In this document: positions 22,200 through 29,435 of the stretch, one piece after another
How the letters are laid out: the number at the start of each line of letters is the position of its first letter
How positions within the stretch are numbered: position 1 is the first letter of the stretch
Assembly (NCBI GenBank): GCA_026389845.1
Contig: JAPLHB010000125.1
Span: forward strand, 1 to 40,173
Direction of reading: 5' to 3'
DNA: 40,173 nucleotides
DNA from: Chloroflexota bacterium
Lineage (GTDB): Bacteria; Chloroflexota; Anaerolineae; CG2-30-64-16
Position numbers and translations under genes: made by a program
Notes under the pieces: generated by a model
The model's input: the letters and a program-made list of their open reading frames with translations, nothing else
What the model was told of the DNA's origin: nothing
The model's database searches: none

Positions 22200-23953
22200 T
22201 CTGCCGGGCCGACGTGCTCGTCATCGGCGCCGGTGCAGCCGGATGCCGCGCCGCGCTCGAAGCCCATGATCGCGGCGCGCAGGTGATCGTGGCAGCGAAG
22301 GGCCGCTTCCTGTACAGCGGCTCCACCTTTTATCCGGGCGCCATGGGTCTCGGCTACTCCTCCGCGCTGCCGGGCGCAGGAAAGTACACTCGATTCGCAG
22401 AATCGTGTAACGGAGCGGAGTCGCCCGGAGGAGGCCCCGAAAGCCACTACCGCGAGATCATGGCGGCCGGTCTGGGGATGGTCAGCCCGACGCTGGCCCG
22501 CATCCTGGCCGAGGAAGCCCCGCGGCGGTTAGCCGATCTCCTCGACCGTTATCATACGACGTTTCACCAGGAGGGCGGGCAAGTCCTGTTCCGGCAGCCC
22601 AGATTCGGCAGCGGCCTGGTCTGGGCTGGCACCGCCACCATCGAGGGCCTCCGCCAGGCCTTCGGTCGCGAGATTCGTGATCGGGGCATCCGTGTGCTGG
22701 AACGGACGGTCATTGCCCGTTTGCTGGGCGACGCGCGGGGTTGCGTCGGCGCGGTCGGCGTGACCGAGGGTGGCGACGTCAGCACCATTTCCGCAAAGAC
22801 GACGGTGCTCGCCACAGGCGGGGGCAGCACGGCCTTCCTGCGCCACATGAACACGCCCGATCTGACCTTCGACGGACACGGTCTGGCCCTGGCGCTGGGC
22901 GCGCAACTGGTGAACATGGAGTTCTACCGGATGATCCTCGGCCTCACCGCGCCCGCCCCCCTTCCCCCCCCAGATTGGGGGGCTGAGGGGGGGCTGATGA
23001 TCCCCGAATCATACCTGGCCTTGCTCCCCAGGCTGACCAACGGCCGCGGCGAGGAGTTTCTGGCGCGCTACCTGCCGCCGGGCGTCACCGTAGCCGAATG
23101 TCTGACCACGCGGGCAACCACCGGCCCTTTTCGCTTCGACGCGGCGGCCAGGTATTTCGACGTGGCTGTGTTCGATGAGACCAGGCAGGGGCGGGGCGCG
23201 CCGGGCGGCGGCGTGCAGGCTGATTTCACCGGTTGCGATCCGACGCAAGTGCAGGCAGGCCGTTGGGGCTGGTATGAATGGGCCAGGGCGCGAGGCGCGG
23301 ACCTCCTGGCGCGGCCGGTGGAGGTCTCGCCCCACGTCCACGCCATCAACGGCGGGGTGCTGATCAATCCGCAGGCCGAGACCACCGTGCCGAACCTCTT
23401 CGCGTGCGGGGAGGCGGCCGGCGGCCCGCACGGCGCCAACCGGATCGGGGGCAACCAATTTGCGGGCAGCCAGGTATTCGGCGCACGGGCCGGACAATTC
23501 GCCGCCGAGCGGGCGGCCGAGTTGACAGCGCCGCGTTTGTCAGAGGAGCAGGTGGCCGAGGTTCAGGGCCAGATCACGCGGTTGCAGAGCCGGCCGTCCG
23601 GTCGCGCGCCTGCCGACGTGCTGCGGGCGATCCAGTCCGCCATGTGGAACGAAATGGGTGTCCATAAGGACGCGGCCAGCCTGAAGCGGTGCCGGAAGAA
23701 GCTGGCGGCCATCGCAGGTGCCCTGCCCGAGCTTCATGCGCCGGACTCGCGGCAGTTGTTCCTGGCCCTCAGCTTGCCGAACCTGCTGGCGACGAGTCAG
23801 GTGATCGTCCAGGCGGCCTCCTTGCGAGAGGAAAGCCGTGGCCCCCACTATCGCACCGATCATCCAGCCCGCAACGATGCGCGTTTCGGTTGTCCGATCC
23901 TCGTCAGCCGGCAGGATGACAAAACGTCATTCCGATTCGGAGGTTTGATATAA
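22196..23953 (+). CDS. FAD-dependent oxidoreductase (fumarate reductase/L-aspartate oxidase-like)
   Basis: 585 residues from GTG 22196, overlapping the RraA-like stop. FAD-binding start ADVLVIGAGAAGCRAALEA with VIVAAKG, then VLATGGGSTAF, LFACGEAAGGPHGANRIGGN and a C-terminal helical domain with WNEMGVHKDAASL and SRGPHYRTD. This is the SdhA/FrdA flavoprotein architecture; no iron-sulfur partner is in the window. Two in-frame insertions look foreign: residues about 60-73 (AGKYTRFAESCNGA), encoded by a 35-bp palindromic repeat identical to copy B, and a proline-rich stretch near 22960-22996 (APLPPPDWGAEGG) from a C-rich hairpin. The frame is intact through both. Substrate unknown. Confidence 0.85.
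   Translation: MICRADVLVIGAGAAGCRAALEAHDRGAQVIVAAKGRFLYSGSTFYPGAMGLGYSSALPGAGKYTRFAESCNGAESPGGGPESHYREIMAAGLGMVSPTLARILAEEAPRRLADLLDRYHTTFHQEGGQVLFRQPRFGSGLVWAGTATIEGLRQAFGREIRDRGIRVLERTVIARLLGDARGCVGAVGVTEGGDVSTISAKTTVLATGGGSTAFLRHMNTPDLTFDGHGLALALGAQLVNMEFYRMILGLTAPAPLPPPDWGAEGGLMIPESYLALLPRLTNGRGEEFLARYLPPGVTVAECLTTRATTGPFRFDAAARYFDVAVFDETRQGRGAPGGGVQADFTGCDPTQVQAGRWGWYEWARARGADLLARPVEVSPHVHAINGGVLINPQAETTVPNLFACGEAAGGPHGANRIGGNQFAGSQVFGARAGQFAAERAAELTAPRLSEEQVAEVQGQITRLQSRPSGRAPADVLRAIQSAMWNEMGVHKDAASLKRCRKKLAAIAGALPELHAPDSRQLFLALSLPNLLATSQVIVQAASLREESRGPHYRTDHPARNDARFGCPILVSRQDDKTSFRFGGLI
22376..22410 (-). repeat. Short dispersed repeat, copy C (inside the flavoprotein gene)
   Basis: The reverse strand is identical over 35 bases to copy B at 11381-11415. 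It is translated on the plus strand in the flavoprotein as GKYTRFAESC. Confidence 0.9.
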
Positions 23954-23954
23954 T

Positions 23955-24965
23955 ATGCGTGCAGTCCAATGTGTGGCGCCAGGAGAAGTGCGCTTCGTCG
24001 AAGCGCCCAAGCCCCAATTGAAGCCGGGGCACGCGCTGATCAGGACGATGTTGCTCGCGCTCTGCGGGAGCGACGTGCACATGGTCTACTATGCCCCGCC
24101 GGACGAGTATCCTTTTCCGGTGGGTACGGCCGGCCATGAGATGATCGGCCTGGTCGAGGCGGTAGATGCGCCTGGCTTCGACCTGAAACCGGGGGACGTG
24201 GCGTTGACCCTGGCGGCGCCGCAAACAGCCATGGCCGAGTACTACCTGGCGTCCGCTGAGGATGTCCTGGTGCTGCCCGCGGGGAAACCGCTGGAACAGT
24301 TGCTCATGAGCCAGCAGTTGGGCACGGTGATCTATGCCCTCAAGCGCCTGCCGAGTCTTTTGGGCAAGGACGTGGTGATCATCGGCCAGGGGTCGGCCGG
24401 GCTGTTCTTCGATGCAATGTGCCGGCGCATGGGGGCCGAGAAGGTTATCGGGCTGGATATCATCGGCGCCCGGGTGGCTGCCGGGCTGAAGTTTGGCGCA
24501 ACGCACGCGGTGAACAACGCCCAAGAGGACGCGCTCGAAGTGGTCACACGCATCACAGGGGGCAGGCTGGCCGATGTGGTCATCGAGGCGGCCGGCGAAG
24601 TGGAGACGATCAACCTGACCGCACACCTGGTGAAGACCGGCGGTCACCTGATGTATTTCGGCATTCCGCGCGCCCACAATCTAACGTTCGATTTCTGGAC
24701 CTTGTTTCGGAAGTATTGTTACACGACTTCGTCTGGGGGGTCGGTGTTCGAGCCAGGTCGCAGGTCGTTTCACGCCGCGCTGGATCTGGTCGCGCGCGGC
24801 GTGATTGACGTCACGCCGATGCCGACGCATCGTCTGACGTTCGAGCAGGTGATCCAGGGTTACGAGCTGGCGAGAACCCGCGAGGACGGCGCGATCAAGG
24901 TCGTCATCGAAATGCCGGGGTATCGCGCGGTAGGGGGGAACTGGCTCGGTCGGAAACCGGCCTGA
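23955..24965 (+). CDS. Zinc-type alcohol/polyol dehydrogenase (MDR family)
   Basis: 336 residues. NAD(P)-dependent medium-chain dehydrogenase. The catalytic zinc site is Cys37 (ALCGSD), His61 and Glu62 (AGHEMIG). The Rossmann cofactor motif is VVIIGQGSAGLFF, and FGATHAVN and ADVVIEAAG follow. The structural-zinc cysteine loop of classical ADH is absent, as in sorbitol-dehydrogenase-like and some reductase branches. GGAGG lies about ten bases upstream, and the gene follows the flavoprotein stop by one base. Last gene of the operon. Confidence 0.9.
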   Translation: MRAVQCVAPGEVRFVEAPKPQLKPGHALIRTMLLALCGSDVHMVYYAPPDEYPFPVGTAGHEMIGLVEAVDAPGFDLKPGDVALTLAAPQTAMAEYYLASAEDVLVLPAGKPLEQLLMSQQLGTVIYALKRLPSLLGKDVVIIGQGSAGLFFDAMCRRMGAEKVIGLDIIGARVAAGLKFGATHAVNNAQEDALEVVTRITGGRLADVVIEAAGEVETINLTAHLVKTGGHLMYFGIPRAHNLTFDFWTLFRKYCYTTSSGGSVFEPGRRSFHAALDLVARGVIDVTPMPTHRLTFEQVIQGYELARTREDGAIKVVIEMPGYRAVGGNWLGRKPA

Positions 24966-25088
24966 GCGGAAAGAACGCAGATGAACGCAGAAAAACACAG
25001 ACAAGCCGGGATAGAGACCACAGCACAGGCATGTGCGGTAGGAGCCGTTCCAGGGGACTGGTCTGCCATCCAACAGAACAGCTAAATC

Positions 25089-25216
25089 GCAATACCGCAA
25101 AAGTCACTACCCGCCGCCTGTCATTCTGAGCGGGTCTGCCCCTGACTTCTCGCGACGGCGAGCGTCCAGCGAAGAATCCGGTGTCGCAACGAGACCCTTC
25201 GCTGGAATCTCGCCGT
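25089..25216. repeat. MITE-like element, right end missing
   Basis: It starts with the family terminal sequence GCAATACCGCAAAAGTCACT, continues through TGTCATTCTGAGCGGG and cccttcgctggaatctcgccg, then stops where the neighbouring URO-D-like gene ends. The missing right end coincides with the missing C-terminus of that gene. The other part of the gap (24966-25088) holds only low-complexity AACGCAGATG-type repeats. Confidence 0.65.
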
Positions 25217-25224
25217 GCCGGACC

Positions 25225-26106
25225 TCAGCCGCCCCGGCCGATGGTCTCGATCCGCTGCTTCACCTCGGCTTCAACTTCCTCGGGCGTGCCGCGGGTCAGT
25301 GTGTAGTGCAGGTCAATGTTGCCGATCAGGCAGAGCCGGTCGCCGTATAGCCGCTTGACCCGCTCGATGTCCATGGGACCAGGCTCCAACGGATGCAGGC
25401 CATCGAAGCCCAGGGTGAGCAGGTCGTCGAGCAAGGACATCAGGTTGCCGTCGGAATGGAAGACCCAGGGGAACCCTTCGCCCTTGATGGCCTGGGCGAC
25501 CCGCCTGAGATGCGGCATGAAAACGTTGCGCAAGACTTTCGGCGAGAACATCGGCCCGGTCTTGTAGGCCATGTCGTCGAAGGTCCAGACGAAGTCCACG
25601 CCCAAGTCACGCAGATGCCGAACCACGGCGATCGTCCAATCCGCGTAGCGCCCCAAGAGCGTGTCAATCAGCCCCGGATCGTCGGCCAGGGCGTAGGAGA
25701 ACCCCTCCAGACCCAGGCTTAGCAGCACCGGCGAGGCGCCCAGGCGCATGTTGGCTGCCACGGCATACTTGCCGCGGTTGCGCCGGATGAGCTGCTCCCC
25801 TTCGGCATAGAGGCTCGGATCGTCGGGGTCTGGAAAGACCACCTGCTCCAGGTCCGCCCGCGAGCGAATCCCTGGCCGGGCCACGTAGTTGATCTCGCCC
25901 CGCTCTTCGTATTCCCCGAAGATCGGCGGCCGGAGGGTCACCCCCAGGTTGTCGCGGCCCATCACCTCGTTCAATTCCTCGGGCAAGAACTGGTCGCGGC
26001 CCATCAGCGCCCGCTGCATGGGCAGGTCAATGCCGCCCTCGACAAACGGCACCCGGTCGGGCTGCTCGCGGCGGAGGGCCGCCAACACACGCTCGCGCGA
26101 ATCCAT
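25225..26106 (-). CDS. URO-D-fold methyltransferase-like protein, C-terminally truncated
   Basis: 293 residues from ATG 26106, with AAGGAG upstream. Start MDSRERVLAALRREQPDRVP and middle VWTFDDMAYKTGPMFSPKVLRN match the superfamily. It carries HSDGN instead of HCCG at the zinc-motif position, so metal binding may differ. Homologues continue about 30-40 residues past the IETIGRGG found here, through the last barrel strand; this gene stops at once, next to a MITE remnant. It may be inactive. It is downstream of an AbrB-like gene on the same strand. Confidence 0.78.
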   Translation of the reverse strand: MDSRERVLAALRREQPDRVPFVEGGIDLPMQRALMGRDQFLPEELNEVMGRDNLGVTLRPPIFGEYEERGEINYVARPGIRSRADLEQVVFPDPDDPSLYAEGEQLIRRNRGKYAVAANMRLGASPVLLSLGLEGFSYALADDPGLIDTLLGRYADWTIAVVRHLRDLGVDFVWTFDDMAYKTGPMFSPKVLRNVFMPHLRRVAQAIKGEGFPWVFHSDGNLMSLLDDLLTLGFDGLHPLEPGPMDIERVKRLYGDRLCLIGNIDLHYTLTRGTPEEVEAEVKQRIETIGRGG

Positions 26107-26120
26107 GACATCTCCTTCAG

Positions 26121-26149
26121 AGACCCGGTTTCTCCGAGAAACCGGGTCT
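26121..26149. repeat. Perfect hairpin between the AbrB-like and URO-D-like genes
   Basis: AGACCCGGTTTCT-CCG-AGAAACCGGGTCT: 13-bp perfect arms with a 3-base loop. It could be a terminator for the AbrB-like gene or a dispersed repeat; there is no U-tract. Confidence 0.7.
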
Positions 26150-26156
26150 CTTGGTC

Positions 26157-26462
26157 TCACCGGTCCTCCAAAACGATTTCGGACAGGGGTTTCCCGCGGC
26201 TCAACTTCTCGGCCAGGCGCGCGCGGACCTCGGCAGACACTCTCGGGGGCTGCGGCCACGGCAACTTCTCGATCAGACCCGCCGCTTCCATCTTGCTGAC
26301 CACTTGACCGCGCAGATCGCCGGCGTGGGCCGCTTTTGGCTTGATAACCACAGCGTCAGGCCGCTGTTCGATCTCCACTTCCTGGATGTTGCCCCAAGCT
26401 CTGATCAGTGCGCGTGGCACCAGCACACCCCGCTGAGTCACTCGTCTGGCAATAATCGTCAT
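26157..26462 (-). CDS. SpoVT/AbrB-type DNA-binding protein (antitoxin-like)
   Basis: 101 residues. The N-terminal MTIIARRVTQRGVLVPRALI and VEIEQRPDAVVIKPK resemble the AbrB/MazE swapped-hairpin DNA-binding fold; the C-terminal half is helical and charged, as in antitoxins that bind a toxin. GGAGGAG precedes the ATG, and a TATAAT box lies at 26510-26515 on the minus strand. There is no adjacent PIN, MazF or other toxin gene, so it is an orphan antitoxin or a lone regulator. Confidence 0.65.
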   Translation of the reverse strand: MTIIARRVTQRGVLVPRALIRAWGNIQEVEIEQRPDAVVIKPKAAHAGDLRGQVVSKMEAAGLIEKLPWPQPPRVSAEVRARLAEKLSRGKPLSEIVLEDR

Positions 26463-26509
26463 GCTGTTGCTCCTCCAGAAGTATGGTTGTTCGTTGCCGC
26501 CTGTACGTT

Positions 26510-26515
26510 ATTATA
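26510..26515 (-). promoter_or_regulatory. -10 box ahead of the AbrB-like gene
   Basis: TATAAT on the minus strand, about 48 bases before the ATG. No good -35 box at the usual distance. Confidence 0.35.
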
Positions 26516-26573
26516 GCACACGAAGGCGGGAAAACGTCACGAGCGCTTCATGAGTAACGGAAGCGTCTGGCAT

Positions 26574-27719
26574 TTAGAATTTGACCACCTGCCCGGTTCG
26601 CCCCGACTCCAGCGCGGCAGTCAGCACGCGATGGTGCAGATGGGTTTCCTCCGGCGTCGCGCAGCCGAAGGGCTGGCGCATCTGGTCGCCGTGCGTCAGC
26701 TCGTCGCAAAAGGCCGCAACCATCTGGAGGATGCTGTCGGAAAAGCCAAACTCGAAGATGCTGCCCGTGATCGTGGCGTAGGGCGGCGTGTAGCCGAGAT
26801 CGAGCACTTCCCAGCTCTGCGGCTGGCCGGGCCGGTAGGTCATCGTGCGCAACGTCCGCGGATATTTGGTGCTGAACTCGGCCGAGAACTTCGTGCCGGT
26901 GATCCTGATAAACCAGGTGTTGGCTTCGCCGGGCGCGATCCGCTTCGTGCTGATGAGCATCGGGAAGTGCTGATCGGCGGTTTCGACTTCGCAGGCCAGG
27001 AGCGCGTTGTCCCACGTCTCGCACGGCGCGATGCCGCCCTTGCCGTCCGGGCGCTCGGGCACGATCTTCGACAGCAACGCACGCACGTTCCTCGGCATCC
27101 AGCCGGAGCGCAGCGGAATGTGCAGCGGATGCATCCCCAGGTCGCCCATGCAGCCGTACTCGCCGTTGAACTGGATCATGCGCTTCCAGTTGATCGGCTT
27201 CTGCGGGTCCAGGTCGCTGGAGTGCCACAGCCCGGCCTCGACCTCGATGATCTTGCCGAAACGCCCTTCGCGGATGAACTTTACGACCTGGAAGGCGCCG
27301 GGGAAGAAGGGAAACTCCGACGAGCAACGGGCGAACACCTGGGGATGGGCGCGTAGCTCGGCCAGTATCTGCTCGTTGGCGGCCAGGTCAATCCCGAAGG
27401 GCTTCTCCCCCAACAGGTGCTTGCCCGCACGGATGATGTCGCCGTAGATCTGCGTGTGCAGATGGTGTGGCACCGCGCAGTAGACCGCGTCCACGTCGGG
27501 GCTGGCAAGCAGCTCGCGATAGTCGCTGACTGCGATCGCGATATCGCAAAGGTTGTCGGTGAACCACTCCAGGCAGGACGGTTTTGTGTCCGCGATGGCG
27601 ACCAGCCGCGGACGGACGTCCATGTTCAGCAGATGACCCCAGCGTTGCGTCGCGCTGGCGAACTCCCGCGCCATCAGCCCGCAGCCGATGACGCCGAAGC
27701 GAATAATTTGTTCTGACAT
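26574..27719 (-). CDS. Gfo/Idh/MocA-family oxidoreductase
   Basis: 381 residues. Rossmann start IRFGVIGCGLMAREFAS (GxGxxx-type), SPDVDAVYCAVPHHLH, then the catalytic-type Lys in LLGEKPFGIDL. The substrate domain includes GCMGDLGMHPLHIPL with the family Asp and His. Likely oxidises or reduces a sugar, inositol or amino sugar with NAD(P). It lies downstream of the class III aminotransferase, separated from it by a G-rich tandem repeat. Its own stop is followed by about 110 bases to the AbrB-like gene. Confidence 0.9.
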   Translation of the reverse strand: MSEQIIRFGVIGCGLMAREFASATQRWGHLLNMDVRPRLVAIADTKPSCLEWFTDNLCDIAIAVSDYRELLASPDVDAVYCAVPHHLHTQIYGDIIRAGKHLLGEKPFGIDLAANEQILAELRAHPQVFARCSSEFPFFPGAFQVVKFIREGRFGKIIEVEAGLWHSSDLDPQKPINWKRMIQFNGEYGCMGDLGMHPLHIPLRSGWMPRNVRALLSKIVPERPDGKGGIAPCETWDNALLACEVETADQHFPMLISTKRIAPGEANTWFIRITGTKFSAEFSTKYPRTLRTMTYRPGQPQSWEVLDLGYTPPYATITGSIFEFGFSDSILQMVAAFCDELTHGDQMRQPFGCATPEETHLHHRVLTAALESGRTGQVVKF

Positions 27720-27790
27720 AGGTGGCCTGCCTCTTGATTGAAGCGCGTGTTTGTTGAAATCTAGGGGAACGGAGGGAACTCGATATACCC

Positions 27791-27866
27791 CCGGTTCCCC
27801 AAGGTTCCCTCAAATTCCCCCAGTTCCCCCAGTTCCCTCAAGTTCCCCCAGTTCCCTCAAGTTCCC
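27791..27866. repeat. Degenerate tandem repeat (GTTCCC-type, unit 9-10 bp)
   Basis: About seven imperfect copies of AGTTCCCCC/AGTTCCCTCA. Read on the minus (transcribed) strand it is GGGAACT-rich with regularly spaced GGG runs, so the mRNA between the aminotransferase and the Gfo/Idh gene could form a G-quadruplex. Confidence 0.75.
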
Positions 27867-29237
27867 TCAGCCCCCGTACCCCAACTCCCTCTGCGTCTCG
27901 TAAATGCTCTCCTCGATAATATCCATCGCCTTCATCGCCAGGTCATCTTCCATGATGAGCGGCGGCGACATGCGCAGGATGTGACCGGCGGGAATCCACG
28001 CCAGGCCCTTGCGGAACGCCTTTTGGTAGACCAGCTTGCCGGCTTCGTCGAACGGTTCCTTGGTCGCCTTGTTCTTGACCAATTCCAGCCCCAGCAGGCA
28101 GCCCAGGCCACGCGCTTCGCCGACGATGGGCGAGTTGGTCTCGATCCGCTTCATGCGCGCCAGCAGGATCTCGCCCAGGTGCGCCGAGCGTTCGCACAGG
28201 TGCTCTTCTTCGATCACTTCGATGCTCGCCAGCGCGGCCGCGCACCCCATCGGGTTGCCGCCATAGGAGGTGCTGGCGCTGATCTTCTCGATCGCCTCCT
28301 TGTGCTGCTCGCCGACCAGCATCGCGGTCACCGGGAAGCCGTTGCCGAAGCCCTTGCCCAGGGTCATCACGTCCGGCACGGTGTCCCAATTCTGCATGGC
28401 GAACATCTTGCCGGTGCGGGCCATGCAGGTCAGCACCTCATCGGCCATCAGCAGGATGCCGAACTCGTCGCACAGCGCGCGAATCCCCTGGATCCAGCCA
28501 TCCGGCGGCACGACGCTGCCCGCCCAGCCCTGGATCGGCTCCAGAACGATGCCGGCCACGCGGCCCGCCGTCTCTTCCCTGATGATCGTGCGCAGGTAGT
28601 CCACGCAGAGCAGATTGCACTCCGGGTACTTCTGGCGGAACTCGCAGCGATAGCAGTAGCCGCGCGGGGCCAGGAAGAAGCCCGGCGCGCGCAACCCCTG
28701 GCTCGCATCCAGCCGCGCCAGGCCGACCGCGCCCATCGTCTTGCCGTGGAAATCGCGATGGAAGGAGATGAACTCGAACTTACCCGTCGCCGCCCGCATC
28801 ACGCGCAGGCCGGCCTCCACCGCGGTCGTGCCCGAGTCGTAGAGCTGCATGCCGGTGAGTTTCTTCTTGCCTTCGCCCATCGAGATGTCGGCCAGCTTTT
28901 CGAGCAGCTTCATCTTGATCGGCGTAGTGAAGTCGTGGGCGTTCATCAGCTCACCGGCCGCCTTTTGCACTGCCTCTGTGACCTTGGGGTGACAGTGGCC
29001 CAGTCCGGTGACGTAGATGCCGGAGGAGAAGTCAATGTAGACGTTACCATCCACGTCGGTCAGCGTGCAGCCCTTCCCCGACTCGAAAGCCACCGGAAAG
29101 AGGCGGACTTGCGAGGAATAGCCCTTCATGTATTTGGCGGCGCGGGTATGAACTTCCTGCGATTTTGGCCCTGGCGGCGGTGTCGTCAGATGCGGGACGG
29201 TGTTGATGTCTACGGTGGCCCAATTCTTGTCGTACAT
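27867..29237 (-). CDS. Class III PLP-dependent aminotransferase, with a four-cysteine motif
   Basis: 456 residues from ATG 29237, with AAGGAGG upstream. Family landmarks: GLGHCHPKVTEAVQ, LYDSGTTAVEAGLRVMR, FHRDFHGKT, LMADEVLTCMARTGK and the PLP lysine 295 in TLGKGFGNGFPV. It shares the C-x2-C-x8-C-x3-C motif (Cys195, 198, 207, 211) with the paralogue at 13391-14707. First enzyme after the DeoR gene on this strand. MITE-type repeats lie in its 198-base upstream region. Confidence 0.92.
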   Translation of the reverse strand: MYDKNWATVDINTVPHLTTPPPGPKSQEVHTRAAKYMKGYSSQVRLFPVAFESGKGCTLTDVDGNVYIDFSSGIYVTGLGHCHPKVTEAVQKAAGELMNAHDFTTPIKMKLLEKLADISMGEGKKKLTGMQLYDSGTTAVEAGLRVMRAATGKFEFISFHRDFHGKTMGAVGLARLDASQGLRAPGFFLAPRGYCYRCEFRQKYPECNLLCVDYLRTIIREETAGRVAGIVLEPIQGWAGSVVPPDGWIQGIRALCDEFGILLMADEVLTCMARTGKMFAMQNWDTVPDVMTLGKGFGNGFPVTAMLVGEQHKEAIEKISASTSYGGNPMGCAAALASIEVIEEEHLCERSAHLGEILLARMKRIETNSPIVGEARGLGCLLGLELVKNKATKEPFDEAGKLVYQKAFRKGLAWIPAGHILRMSPPLIMEDDLAMKAMDIIEESIYETQRELGYGG

Positions 29238-29259
29238 GGATTGCCTCCTTGTGCTGATT

Positions 29260-29426
29260 TCTGTCACCCTGAGCGGGTTAGCCCCGTGAGATTCGTTGCG
29301 GCGAGATTCTAGCGAAGGGTCTCGGCTTTGCAAGGAGATTCTTCGCTGGGGGCTCGCCGTTGCCAGAGGTCAGAGACCAACCCGCTCAGAATGACAGATG
29401 TCTGAAAGCGGATTTTGCGCTATTGC
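29260..29426. repeat. MITE-like element, one end missing
   Basis: Read on the minus strand it starts with the family terminus GCAATAGCGCAAAATCCGCT, runs through TGTCATTCTGAGCGGG and ends cccgctcagggtgacag. The plus-strand left terminus beyond TGTCACCCTGAGCGGG is absent. It lies between the DeoR stop and the aminotransferase start. Confidence 0.7.
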
Positions 29427-29435
29427 CACGGAATG

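Noticed and set aside
26157..26462. Toxin-antitoxin pair
   Set aside because: Only the AbrB-like partner is visible; no adjacent gene resembles a toxin.
27981..29312. A 440-codon plus-strand frame opposite the second aminotransferase
   Set aside because: Antisense shadow of a gene with complete PLP motifs.
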